Positions 31,524 to 39,907 of a stretch of DNA of 40,104 bases are shown here, one piece after another; within the stretch, counting starts at the first letter, position 1; the number at the start of each line of letters is the position of its first letter. The DNA comes from Candidatus Scybalomonas excrementigallinarum (lineage in GTDB: Bacteria > Bacillota > Clostridia > Lachnospirales > Lachnospiraceae). Under the pieces are notes generated by a model, which saw only the letters and a program-made list of their open reading frames with translations, did no database searches and was not told the origin of the DNA. The stretch spans positions 1-40,104 of the forward strand of contig DVIZ01000028.1 in assembly GCA_018710905.1 (NCBI GenBank), read 5' to 3'. The translations under genes were made by a program, and so were the position numbers.

Positions 31524-33629
31524 CTACTTCTTTGTTATACTATTTTTTCCACTTGGCTTTCTTAATTTTGTCATACTATCCAGTCCAATTGCTAAGGTAG
31601 ACATATTATGAAGCAATGCGGAAGTGGCAGGAGCAATGATTCCTCCAAGTCCAAGGAGAATAAGACCAAAATTGAATCCAATAACAACACGATAATTTCT
31701 TTGGATTCTGTCCATTAAAAGTTCACTAATCTCCCTTAAAACAATGAGTTGTTCCAAACTATCCGATGCGATTGCAATATCCGCTACCTCTTTTGCTAGC
31801 TGAGCCCCTTCTTTCATGGCAATTCCTGCATCCGCTGCTGAAAGAGCTGGAGAATCATTAATTCCATCTCCGATCATTAATACTTTATGCCCTTCTTTCT
31901 TCGCTTGTTCCACAAAGTTTGCTTTATCTTCTGGCAATACTTCTGCAAAATAGCCATCAAGATGTATTTTCTTCGCAACAGCTGCCGCTGTATATTCATT
32001 GTCACCAGTCATCATAATCAACCGTTTGAATCCTTGCTCACGAAGTTTTGCAATCACATCTCCTGCTTCTTCTCTCAATGGATCTTCAATACATAAAATT
32101 GCCGCTAATTTTCCACCAATCGCCAAATAAAGACGAGAATACTGTCGCTCCATTGATTCAATTTCTTTCTTTTCTTCTTCGGATAGAGGGATTTTCTCAT
32201 CTTCCATAACAAAGTGATAGCTTCCAATTAAAGCGCGTTCTCCATTAATCGTTGAAACAATTCCATGAGCAACGACATATTCTACCTTTGTATGCATCTC
32301 CTTATGCTCGATGCCTTCTGTCAATGCTTGGCGAACGACTGCTCTTGCGATAGAATGTGGAAAATGCTCTTCTAAGCAAGCGGCGATTTTAAGTGCTTCC
32401 TCTCTCTCATATCCATTGAATGTATGAATTTCTTTTACCACTGGCTCCGCCTTTGTTAAAGTACCAGTTTTATCAAATACAAGAGTATCCGCCTCTGCAA
32501 CTGCCTCTAAAAATTTTCCACCTTTTACGGTAATATGATTTTGACTACATTCTTTCATGGCCGATAAAACAGCTAATGGCATAGATAATTTTAAAGCACA
32601 GGAGAAATCCACCATTAAAATTGAAAGTGCCTTTGTAATATTTCTCGTTAATAATGCTGTCACAATCGTACCAGCAAGGCTATACGGTACAAGGCGATCT
32701 GCCAGCCCTTCTGCTCTTGACTCTACCCCCGATTTTAATTTCTCAGATTCTTCGATCATGTCCACAATCTTTTCATAACGAGTAGCACCACCATCGCTTT
32801 TTACTTGAACAAAAAGCTCGCCTTCTTCTATTACAGTTCCTGCATAGACATAAGCTCCCTCTTTCTTTTCAACCGGAATACTTTCCCCTGTTAAAGATGC
32901 TTGATTTACCATCGCTTCACCATCGACTACATTACCATCGACTGGTATTATATTTCCTGTATGAACAATAATAACATCATCTTTTTGCACATTAGAAAAT
33001 GGGATCTGCACTTCTCCTTCTTCTGTCTTTAACCAAACTTTTTCTATATTTAAAGACATACTATCTGCAAGAGCATTCACGGACTTTTTATGAGTCCACT
33101 CTTCTAATAATTCTCCAATCTCTAACAAGAACATAACCGAACCTGCTGTTGCAAAATCTCTTTGCCAAATGGATGCCCCAATTGCTGTTGCATCTAAGAC
33201 CTCCACTTTTAATCCTTCATTTGCTAATGTTTTAAACCCTTTCCAAATATATCCAACTGCTTTAAAACCTATGATTGCAAATCGAACAGGCTGTGGAACA
33301 AACAAACGCATTGCTACTTTTTTTGCAACTTTACTAATCATTTTTTCTTTGTATTCTTCATTAATACTAATTGTATTCGAACCTCTTATTTGAAACTGTT
33401 CTTTTGCTTTTTCAAATTCATAGGCTTTGATAATAGAAAGAATATTCTTTTTTTCTCCTTCATACCAAATAGCAACGCCTGCGGTTCTTCCATAAATTTT
33501 TATCTGTACAATTTCTTTTTGAGCTAAGAGATATTGTTCTAAAATATCTTCTTCTTCTGGAGTGAATCCACGATTTCCAAGCTGAAAACGAATTCTTCCA
33601 TCAATGGAATGTTTAATCCGATATTTCAT
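31524..33629 (-). CDS. P1B-type heavy-metal ATPase with non-canonical FSC motif
   Basis: A 701-residue metal-pumping P-type ATPase. It has an HMA-like N-terminal domain without CxxC (1-75), TGES 247-250, the phosphorylation motif DKTGT 386-390 and GDGIND 587-592. The ion-selecting motif in the membrane, normally CPC, SPC or TPC, reads FSC (342-344, then ALKLSMP), and the usual SEHP reads EHFPHS (421-426). It is thus a divergent branch, and the metal cannot be named; iron, manganese or zinc export is possible. GGAG 7 nt upstream sets ATG 33629. It is downstream of the DUF6110 gene in one operon and next to a Fur-like gene. Confidence 0.9.
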   Translation of the reverse strand: MKYRIKHSIDGRIRFQLGNRGFTPEEEDILEQYLLAQKEIVQIKIYGRTAGVAIWYEGEKKNILSIIKAYEFEKAKEQFQIRGSNTISINEEYKEKMISKVAKKVAMRLFVPQPVRFAIIGFKAVGYIWKGFKTLANEGLKVEVLDATAIGASIWQRDFATAGSVMFLLEIGELLEEWTHKKSVNALADSMSLNIEKVWLKTEEGEVQIPFSNVQKDDVIIVHTGNIIPVDGNVVDGEAMVNQASLTGESIPVEKKEGAYVYAGTVIEEGELFVQVKSDGGATRYEKIVDMIEESEKLKSGVESRAEGLADRLVPYSLAGTIVTALLTRNITKALSILMVDFSCALKLSMPLAVLSAMKECSQNHITVKGGKFLEAVAEADTLVFDKTGTLTKAEPVVKEIHTFNGYEREEALKIAACLEEHFPHSIARAVVRQALTEGIEHKEMHTKVEYVVAHGIVSTINGERALIGSYHFVMEDEKIPLSEEEKKEIESMERQYSRLYLAIGGKLAAILCIEDPLREEAGDVIAKLREQGFKRLIMMTGDNEYTAAAVAKKIHLDGYFAEVLPEDKANFVEQAKKEGHKVLMIGDGINDSPALSAADAGIAMKEGAQLAKEVADIAIASDSLEQLIVLREISELLMDRIQRNYRVVIGFNFGLILLGLGGIIAPATSALLHNMSTLAIGLDSMTKLRKPSGKNSITKK

Positions 33630-33726
33630 ATGCTTGCTCCTTTCTTCTTTTTTGTTTTTATTGACAATGAAAAAGGCTATCTTTTTCCGTTTTTCCTTCC
33701 AAAGACAGCCCATTTATTCCTTTTTC

Positions 33727-34035
33727 TTATGCTTCTTCTGTTACCGTAGCTTTTTCTTCTACTTCTTCTTCACAGCCTTCACATTCTGCTTGTGCTTCTT
33801 CTGCTGCTCTTTGTTCATTCATTGCCTGTGCTTCTGCAAGAATATCTTCTGCTCTTTCTTGTACTTTCATGGAAGTTGTCATAACACAATCTTTTGCACG
33901 TAAACCTGCCGCCAATGTTTTTGTATAAAGGTTTCTTGCATCTTTACTTCCTAAGATTTTAAGACCAGCTGTTCCAAAAAGAACACCTCCTGCAAAACAA
34001 CCAATTTTCTTCCATGTACTTTCATTAAATATCAT
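33727..34035 (-). CDS. DUF6110 family protein
   Basis: A 102-residue protein. The N-terminal half holds one short hydrophobic segment with WKKIGCFAGGVLFGTAGLKI (8-27); the middle is helical (DARNLYTKTLAAGLRAKDCV). The last 45 residues are acidic, Ala/Glu-rich, with CEGC (85-88), a possible metal-binding site. It matches DUF6110, found with P-type ATPases in Clostridia. A role as a small membrane partner or metal donor is inferred from position only. AAAAGGAGG sets ATG 34035. Confidence 0.78.
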   Translation of the reverse strand: MIFNESTWKKIGCFAGGVLFGTAGLKILGSKDARNLYTKTLAAGLRAKDCVMTTSMKVQERAEDILAEAQAMNEQRAAEEAQAECEGCEEEVEEKATVTEEA

Positions 34036-34082
34036 AATTTTCCTCCTTTTCACCACACATACGATGGAACACAACAAATCCC

Positions 34083-34163
34083 TTATTTGTGTTTAAAGCC
34101 TGTGTAAAACACCATTGCCATACAAAACATAGTCGCATATGCCCAAAACTTATGTTTCTTCAT
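34083..34163 (-). CDS. 26-residue membrane micropeptide ahead of DUF6110
   Basis: A short frame ATG 34163 to TAA 34083, MKKHKFWAYATMFCMAMVFY followed by TGFKHK. Lys/His-rich ends flank one hydrophobic stretch (6-22), the layout of a single-pass membrane peptide. GAAAGAAGTGAT lies just ahead of the ATG, and the operon promoter lies at 34197-34225. It is the first gene of the ATPase operon. I do not recognise a named family. The chance that it is spurious is reduced by the start signal, its composition and its place. Confidence 0.68.
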   Translation of the reverse strand: MKKHKFWAYATMFCMAMVFYTGFKHK

Positions 34164-34196
34164 TTTATCACTTCTTTCAATGAATAATTTCTTTTT

Positions 34197-34225
34197 ATTT
34201 TACAATATATTCTATAAAATTACAA
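34197..34225 (-). promoter_or_regulatory. Promoter of the micropeptide-DUF6110-ATPase operon
   Basis: TTGTAA (34225-34220), a 17-nt spacer and TAAAAT (34202-34197) on the minus strand. Confidence 0.65.
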
Positions 34226-34238
34226 TTATCGGAAGGTA

Positions 34239-35210
34239 TTATTGAGAAAAATTTTCAATAACTTCTTGTTTTTCATCGCTTTCTTGTTCTCTTTCATAAA
34301 TGCGATCGAAAAAATTCTTAATCGCTTTCCACGCTTCCTTCGTCTCTGGCACTAATGCCCCTGCCATCGGAAACACATGAAACATTCCTTCAAAAATGAC
34401 TACTTCCACTAAAACTCCGCTTTGCTCTGCCTTCTTTGCAAAATCTTCTGTATCACTTAATAACATTTCATAGCTTCCCGCTTGCATATGAATGGGTGGA
34501 AATCCTGTAAGTTCCCCATAAATAGGGGAAATATAAGGATTTTTTAAATCATGATCCCCCATATAATCTTTTCGATAAAGCATACTTTCTGTCGTATTTC
34601 CAAACAGAGGATCTTTATCAAAATTTTCCTTATAAGAAGAACCACTGCAAGTAACATCCGTCCAAGCAGACATAGTAATCATTGCCTTTGGCATTTTCTT
34701 TTTTTTCTTTTTTAGCCAATGCCCTAATGCAAACGTAAGTCCTCCTCCTGCTGAATCTCCAACGACGACTATTTGCTCTTCTGTGACTCCTTTTGCTAAA
34801 ATCCATTGATAAGCATCAATACAGTCTTTCAGAGCCGCTGGAAATGGATGTTCTGGCGCTACTCGATAATCTGGTGTGACAACCGTTGCTCCTTCATTTA
34901 CTTCACTATACTTTATAGCAAAATTGCGATACGCATTTTTCATAGGCCCAATATATCCACCACCATGCAACTGTAAAATCCATAAATCTCCTTCTTTTTT
35001 TCTAGGAGAATGTACTTCTAATGTGTAATTCTTTCTTTTTATCTTCTCCCATACATATTTTCTTGGACATCTCCACTCCATTTCTTTTGGATTGGCTCTT
35101 AACTCTCCCGTCTGTATTTTTCTTCCTAAATGTTCTGTCGCCGTTACATCCGCCATAATGGCACGAACAAGTTGCCCTCGAATACTTCCTTCTTTCCATT
35201 CTTTTCTCAT
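34239..35210 (-). CDS. Alpha/beta hydrolase, HSL-type esterase/acetylhydrolase
   Basis: A 323-residue esterase of the hormone-sensitive lipase group: the oxyanion motif HGGGYIG near 80-86, the nucleophile elbow GDSAGGG near 147-153, and the acid and His (FHVFPM near 279-284). It lacks a signal peptide. It is the third gene of an operon; its ATG overlaps the DUF6320 stop as ATGA (35207-35210). Its partner is a condensation-domain acyltransferase, so it may cleave or edit the ester that enzyme makes. The C-terminus is a charged tail. Confidence 0.9.
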   Translation of the reverse strand: MRKEWKEGSIRGQLVRAIMADVTATEHLGRKIQTGELRANPKEMEWRCPRKYVWEKIKRKNYTLEVHSPRKKEGDLWILQLHGGGYIGPMKNAYRNFAIKYSEVNEGATVVTPDYRVAPEHPFPAALKDCIDAYQWILAKGVTEEQIVVVGDSAGGGLTFALGHWLKKKKKKMPKAMITMSAWTDVTCSGSSYKENFDKDPLFGNTTESMLYRKDYMGDHDLKNPYISPIYGELTGFPPIHMQAGSYEMLLSDTEDFAKKAEQSGVLVEVVIFEGMFHVFPMAGALVPETKEAWKAIKNFFDRIYEREQESDEKQEVIENFSQ

Positions 35211-35875
35211 ATATGAAATCTCCGTAATAATTCATCCTTCGCCTTTGTGTTTCCAAATACCATCGTTCCTACAAAAATAACAAAAGATATAAAAATTGCG
35301 ATAAATGTTGGAATCGGTTTTGTAATCCAATGTTTTAAATATAAAATCAATGGCCATAAACTTAATAACAATAATTGAATTTGATAAAGTAAATAGCTTT
35401 GCCAATTCATAAAGTTTGCCGCCATTAAAATTAAGATAGCTCCATCGGCAATTAAAATTAATGCAGGAAATGCGAAATTTACGGACCAACCTGTGTATCC
35501 ATCCATTCTCCAGTCAATAAATACAAGTAATACTTGTGTCAAAATCAACTGCAACATAATTTTCGCCCCTACATTTACATTGTTAAAAATACAATAGCGA
35601 ATGGCAAACCAAGAATAACAAACAATACCAATTGGAAGAATACTCCAAAATTCTCCCTTATAATAGAAAAGATTAATGGCAAGCATGGCTACGCACACGA
35701 TAATAGCTAAAAAGAAAAAGATATTTAACACAAAACGATAGGCTTTCCGCTTCATTCGAATATCTGGATATGAGTCTTCCCCTTTTCTTTCATCTTCTTT
35801 TATTCTATTTTGACAAAAAGGACATACTTTCGTCTCATCTAAAATCTCAACTTTACAGTGCTTACAATACGCCAC
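35207..35875 (-). CDS. DUF6320 family membrane protein with N-terminal zinc ribbon
   Basis: A 222-residue protein beginning with a zinc ribbon, CKHC (4-7) and CPFC (18-21), then six hydrophobic segments. It matches the DUF6320 family. GTG 35875 is preferred because AAAGGAGG lies 7 nt upstream and the zinc ribbon then starts the protein; the upstream gene ends at 35892, so spacing is 16 nt. An upstream ATG would overlap that gene. Function is unknown; its place between an acyltransferase and an esterase suggests a lipid- or envelope-linked role. Confidence 0.8.
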   Translation of the reverse strand: MAYCKHCKVEILDETKVCPFCQNRIKEDERKGEDSYPDIRMKRKAYRFVLNIFFFLAIIVCVAMLAINLFYYKGEFWSILPIGIVCYSWFAIRYCIFNNVNVGAKIMLQLILTQVLLVFIDWRMDGYTGWSVNFAFPALILIADGAILILMAANFMNWQSYLLYQIQLLLLSLWPLILYLKHWITKPIPTFIAIFISFVIFVGTMVFGNTKAKDELLRRFHI

Positions 35876-35891
35876 TCCTCTTCCTCCTTTC

Positions 35892-37160
35892 TCATTCTTC
35901 TTCTCTCTCATAATAAATTCCATTTGTCATAATGGATACGGGAATCCCATCATTTGCAAGATTTCGATAAAAGACCTTTTGTATCGAAACATCTTTTAAT
36001 ACCGAACTAAAGGTCATAGTCATTGTCTCTCCATAAGAACAAGCTCCACACTTAACCTCTTGTTTTTTTGATGCTCCCATAATTAATGTGACATTTTCCA
36101 CCCGTTTTGCATAAGGTTCTCGTAATTGAATGGCTCCAATATTCGAAAGAGTTGTTGTAAATGCTTTGATAGAATTTCTATAAATCCATTTGACTGCTAT
36201 ATTTTTTATAAAAAGCGGAACTAAACGAACCACCCATTTTTTTTCATTTGACACATTATAAGAAATGAGTTTCTCCAAACTTTCTTTATTTAGTTGTTCT
36301 TTAAAATCTTGTTTTACTTGTTCTAATATTTCTTCAAAACGATACTCTCCCTCTTCAAACGCCATTCCAACCCCAAGAACTCCAAAAAAGTTTCTTGTAG
36401 TCGTTGACTCAAAGTATTGTCTTAAATTGACTGGTACATTGACTCGAATTGGCTGTCCATTTGGCTTTACCTTATAATAAGCTTCATAAATAGAAAAAAT
36501 TAAAACAGCCGTTAAATATTGTGTAATGCTCGCCCCATATTTCTTACTAACTTCTTTTACTTTTTCTATTGGAAACATTCCATGAACGACACCAACGGCT
36601 CCCTCTTTTAAATGCTCGCCCTTTAATTGTACCGCCCGCTTTGTTTCATATCCTTTTACGTCCTGTTTTTTATAATGCTTTAAATAACTATCTTCACTAT
36701 TTAAAAAACAGTCTTCGCTTGGCGAGCGCTTCGTTTCTGTTGTTTTCTTTCCATCTAAATGATCAAAATAACAATAGATCAGCTCTTTTAAGAAATTAAC
36801 CGCTCCAAATCCATCAGTGATTGCATGAAATACTTCTAAATTAATCCTTTTCTTATAATAAGTCACTCGAAATAAATACTGATTATTGGCATAAGGATCT
36901 AAATATCGACAAGGATAAGTGACTTCTTCCATGACTTTTGGCTTTTTCTTATTTTTTTCAAAATAGTACCAAAAAAACCCTCGTCTCAAACGCACATCAA
37001 ATGTCTGAAACCAAGGCAAAATCTCCAACAATGCTTCCTCTAAAATCTCTGGTTGTACATCTTCTTTTAAAATTACAGAAATTCGATAGACATTGGTAAG
37101 ATTTTCACTAGCAATAACAGGAAAAATCTTTGCTGTATTATCTAATTTTTGCCATTTCAT
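35892..37160 (-). CDS. Condensation-domain acyltransferase (alcohol acetyltransferase/PapA-like)
   Basis: A 422-residue protein of the BAHD/condensation superfamily (AATase, COG4908-like). The catalytic motif HxxxDG is FHAITDGFG with H112, D116, G117; the N-terminal segment (NLTNVYRISVILKEDVQPEIL) and the C-terminal NIGAIQLREPYAKRVENV with SNIG are typical of the fold. It should join an acyl-thioester to a hydroxyl or amine. First gene of an operon with DUF6320 and an esterase. GAAAGGAAAAGGAA precedes ATG 37160. No carrier-protein gene is nearby, so acyl-CoA is the likely donor. Confidence 0.85.
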   Translation of the reverse strand: MKWQKLDNTAKIFPVIASENLTNVYRISVILKEDVQPEILEEALLEILPWFQTFDVRLRRGFFWYYFEKNKKKPKVMEEVTYPCRYLDPYANNQYLFRVTYYKKRINLEVFHAITDGFGAVNFLKELIYCYFDHLDGKKTTETKRSPSEDCFLNSEDSYLKHYKKQDVKGYETKRAVQLKGEHLKEGAVGVVHGMFPIEKVKEVSKKYGASITQYLTAVLIFSIYEAYYKVKPNGQPIRVNVPVNLRQYFESTTTRNFFGVLGVGMAFEEGEYRFEEILEQVKQDFKEQLNKESLEKLISYNVSNEKKWVVRLVPLFIKNIAVKWIYRNSIKAFTTTLSNIGAIQLREPYAKRVENVTLIMGASKKQEVKCGACSYGETMTMTFSSVLKDVSIQKVFYRNLANDGIPVSIMTNGIYYEREEE

Positions 37161-37210
37161 TTCCTTTTCCTTTCTTTCACAAAAAAAGTTTAATGTAGTA
37201 TTTTCTATAT

Positions 37211-37233
37211 GATAAGAAATAAAACTTCTTATC
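37211..37233. repeat. 8-bp perfect dyad ahead of the acyltransferase operon
   Basis: GATAAGAA (37211-37218) and TTCTTATC (37226-37233). Lies about 50 nt before the start codon, where a promoter or operator is expected; no clear -35/-10 pair was found. Confidence 0.4.
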
Positions 37234-37239
37234 ATACAA

Positions 37240-37290
37240 AAAAAAGACCACAAGCATTATTTAATTTTCCCTATGCTTGTGGTCTTTTTT
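37240..37290. terminator. Bidirectional-looking terminator after the anti-sigma gene
   Basis: AAAGACCACAAGCAT (37243-37257) pairs perfectly with ATGCTTGTGGTCTTT (37273-37287), with A and T runs outside. It serves the rsiV-like gene on the minus strand. Confidence 0.92.
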
Positions 37291-37411
37291 ACGAGAAACA
37301 GACTAGCAAATTGTTCCTCATGGATTCCCTTTCATCATACCAAAACTCATCAATAATGACAAGAATAATTTATAAAATTTTCAAAATATTTATTTTTTTA
37401 TCTGCTTTTTT

Positions 37412-38329
37412 CTATTTTAATAAGGAATCGGTTGTTATAATCCCTTCTATTGCCTTTTTAGGAATCATAAATGTACATACTCCCATATATCCTGGTGCTA
37501 CTTCATATTTATCAAATACAATCGTTAAGTGACCATCATTATCAATAAAGAAATTTTGATCGGCTTTTATTTGCTCAAAATCAAAGCCTTCTCCTACGTC
37601 TTTCGTATCAATAAAATATGACTTATCCTCATCTTCTTTCATCTGGGTTCTCATCTGATCTTTAATTTCTTGACTAATCACTTTTTGATAGTTACTGCCT
37701 TCTTGAAAGAGATCTTTTAATTGTAATATTTTTCCTGTTTTCTTGTCTAATGTATAACATTTAGAAAAACTGTTGCTTCCAGCCATTGCAATCGTAGTAT
37801 TCATTCGAATGGATAAAATAGCTTCATTATCGGTTACCACTTCATAATCTGTTGTTACAGATTCCTTATTTGTTAATGCATCAATATCCGCTCCTTCTTC
37901 TTTCATCATGATTTCTAAATCGGCTTCATAGTTTTTCTTAATGGTATTTGTATAAGCTTCCATCTGTTCGTTTAAATCTTTTACAGACTCGCTCTCTCCT
38001 TCTACCTTCGGTGTTTTAATATTTGCCTCCATATTGCCATCATTTTTTACATATTCTCGAAATGTCACCACTTTTGAAATCGCTCCTAATACAGGAACTT
38101 CTGCCATTGCATAGGCCATCTGCTCATTATAATTTGTCAAAATAGTAATTGCTAATACTGCTGCAACTGCACCATACCCTATCTTTTTTGGAATTTTTTT
38201 AAAGAATCTTACTCTTTTATTTTCTTCCTTTGCTTGACGTATCGTATTCTCTAATCGACTTTTCATTTCTGTTGGAATTTCAATACTTTCATACTCTTTT
38301 TTCATTTCTTCTAATGGATTCTTATTCAT
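37412..38329 (-). CDS. RsiV-like anti-sigma factor (DUF3298 domain)
   Basis: A 305-residue single-pass protein: a cytoplasmic N-terminus (1-47), a membrane helix (about 50-66) and an outer part. The outer region includes the DUF4163/DUF3298 layout of RsiV (SFSKCYTLDKKTGKILQLKD and VFDKYEVAPGYMGVCTFMIP). In Bacillus and Clostridioides RsiV senses lysozyme and releases SigV by regulated cleavage. The ATG overlaps the sigma factor stop (ATGA 38326-38329). It is likely co-expressed from the ECF promoter upstream. Inducer by analogy: lysozyme or cell-wall attack. Confidence 0.88.
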   Translation of the reverse strand: MNKNPLEEMKKEYESIEIPTEMKSRLENTIRQAKEENKRVRFFKKIPKKIGYGAVAAVLAITILTNYNEQMAYAMAEVPVLGAISKVVTFREYVKNDGNMEANIKTPKVEGESESVKDLNEQMEAYTNTIKKNYEADLEIMMKEEGADIDALTNKESVTTDYEVVTDNEAILSIRMNTTIAMAGSNSFSKCYTLDKKTGKILQLKDLFQEGSNYQKVISQEIKDQMRTQMKEDEDKSYFIDTKDVGEGFDFEQIKADQNFFIDNDGHLTIVFDKYEVAPGYMGVCTFMIPKKAIEGIITTDSLLK

Positions 38330-38820
38330 AGTATTTCCCCACTTTCTATTGTTAATTCTACTTTTAATTTTTTTAATGCTCGATAGAGTCTAGATTTGAT
38401 TGTATTTTCCGATTCCATCATAATCTCTGCAATTTCTTTTAACTTTCTTTCTTCAAAATACTTTAAAATAATAATGCTTTTTTCTTCTTCGGATAAAATC
38501 TCTAAACTCTTCATAACATCCACATCTTCATACTTATCTTCCATTCCTCCTTCTTGATACTCTTCTATCCCAACCACTTCCTTTTTTTTCTTTCGTAACA
38601 TATCAATCGAAGTCCGAATTACAATTTGATAACTCCAAGAAGCAATTTGACCTTGTGTCCTAATTTGTTCAAAAGAACGAATGGCTTTATAAGCACTTTC
38701 TTGTACCACATCCATTGCATCTTCCCTATTTTTCATATAGCTATAGGCGATCCGATACAAGTTTTCGTAATTTTCCATTAAGTATACCGATACTTTTTCT
38801 TCCATTTCCTTATTCTTCAT
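38326..38820 (-). CDS. ECF sigma factor, SigV-like
   Basis: A sigma-70 factor of the ECF type, about 164 residues from ATG 38820 (a GTG at 38832 or ATG at 38805 are alternatives; no strong ribosome site decides). Region 2: LYRIAYSYMKNREDAMDVVQ and onward; region 4: ILSEEEKSIIILKYFEERKL and TIKSRLYRALKKLK. Being coupled to an RsiV-like gene, it should respond to cell-envelope stress such as lysozyme. The promoter at 38912-38940 has its own type of consensus, implying positive feedback. Confidence 0.9.
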   Translation of the reverse strand: MKNKEMEEKVSVYLMENYENLYRIAYSYMKNREDAMDVVQESAYKAIRSFEQIRTQGQIASWSYQIVIRTSIDMLRKKKKEVVGIEEYQEGGMEDKYEDVDVMKSLEILSEEEKSIIILKYFEERKLKEIAEIMMESENTIKSRLYRALKKLKVELTIESGEIL

Positions 38821-38911
38821 ACATTTCTTCACTCTTTTCTATCAAAACTATTGAAAATTTTAACACACCCTACTATCCCTTTTCTTCTTTTCTCTTTTCT
38901 TATTTATATTA

Positions 38912-38940
38912 TAGACGCTTGAAAGAGAAAAAAAGTTTCA
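38912..38940 (-). promoter_or_regulatory. ECF-type autoregulated promoter of the sigma/anti-sigma operon
   Basis: TGAAAC (38940-38935), a 17-nt spacer and CGTCTA (38917-38912) on the minus strand, the pattern used by SigV/SigW/SigX-type factors. Confidence 0.75.
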
Positions 38941-39002
38941 AAAAAGTTTAAATTATTGAAATAACAATAGTGAAAAATACATTTTATAATTTTTTTATTG
39001 AA

Positions 39003-39042
39003 AAAAGGAACAGTATGTCTCATAAAATCTACTGTTCCTTTT
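39003..39042 (-). terminator. Terminator of the ABC transporter genes
   Basis: AAAAGGAACAGTA (39003-39015) pairs perfectly with TACTGTTCCTTTT (39030-39042); minus-strand T run follows. Confidence 0.9.
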
Positions 39043-39070
39043 CGTTGTTTTATTCTGTTTTCATTCAAAT

Positions 39071-39907
39071 TTATTCCAGATTTAATTTGTTGTCAAGCAC
39101 ATATTTAGAAATAAAGAAATATACAACCGTTAAAATTACTTCATATACAATAACTCCGATGAAGAAAACATGGACTCCCATAACTCCTGTTCCCTGTTGT
39201 AATAAATTTCCAAACCATGCTCCGATATTTGTTTTAAATAAGATACCAAATAAAATTGCTCCAAACATTACGATGGCTCTTTCTGCAAAGTCAATAGCAA
39301 TATAAAATCCAACAGATGCCATCATTCTTGACTTATGAGTTAAATGACCTAATGACATAGCCGCATAAGCTTTCATACAAAATAAAAAACAAGAAATACA
39401 AGCCATAACAAGTAATTCCATCATCCAAGCCAACACATGACCTCTTCCTACGCCACGGATAGCTAATGTCCAAAACTCTTTCGTAAAAATGGAGCTTATC
39501 ACTTCTGTACAAACCTCTGGACTTGTAATAAAGAAAATGATTGGTATGGTAACCATAACAACGAAGGTGCTACCAACAAACCAAAGAGTGGAAACAATTC
39601 CTTTTGACCAAATGAGCTCATAGCCCTTAACAGGAAGTGTATTCATTAAGTAGCCTTCTCTTCCAAGAATATTTTTATAATACCTTTGTAACATAACGAC
39701 CGCTGTCATAACAAATGTTGCAATGATGATTGCTATATAAGTGATTAAAACAATTACTTTTAAACTATTAGCAATTCCATTTTGATCCACATGATCAATG
39801 CGAAAGAACAATCCATTGATCAATGCTAACACTAATAGAGCACCGTATAAAGGAAGAAATGTTCTCTTTGTTGCTTTCCATTCATATTTCATCAATTTTC
39901 CTAACAT
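39071..39907 (-). CDS. ABC transporter permease, six-helix type
   Basis: A 278-residue membrane protein with six hydrophobic segments and a large loop after the second, opening MLGKLMKYEWKATKRTFLPL, typical of ABC-2 type permeases in Firmicutes. RYYKNILGREGYLMNTLPV resembles the short coupling helix region of peptide and lantibiotic exporters. It is downstream of and overlaps the ATPase gene by 7 nt, with AGGGAGG in that gene's end. Substrate unknown; antimicrobial-peptide resistance or general efflux is possible. Confidence 0.85.
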   Translation of the reverse strand: MLGKLMKYEWKATKRTFLPLYGALLVLALINGLFFRIDHVDQNGIANSLKVIVLITYIAIIIATFVMTAVVMLQRYYKNILGREGYLMNTLPVKGYELIWSKGIVSTLWFVGSTFVVMVTIPIIFFITSPEVCTEVISSIFTKEFWTLAIRGVGRGHVLAWMMELLVMACISCFLFCMKAYAAMSLGHLTHKSRMMASVGFYIAIDFAERAIVMFGAILFGILFKTNIGAWFGNLLQQGTGVMGVHVFFIGVIVYEVILTVVYFFISKYVLDNKLNLE

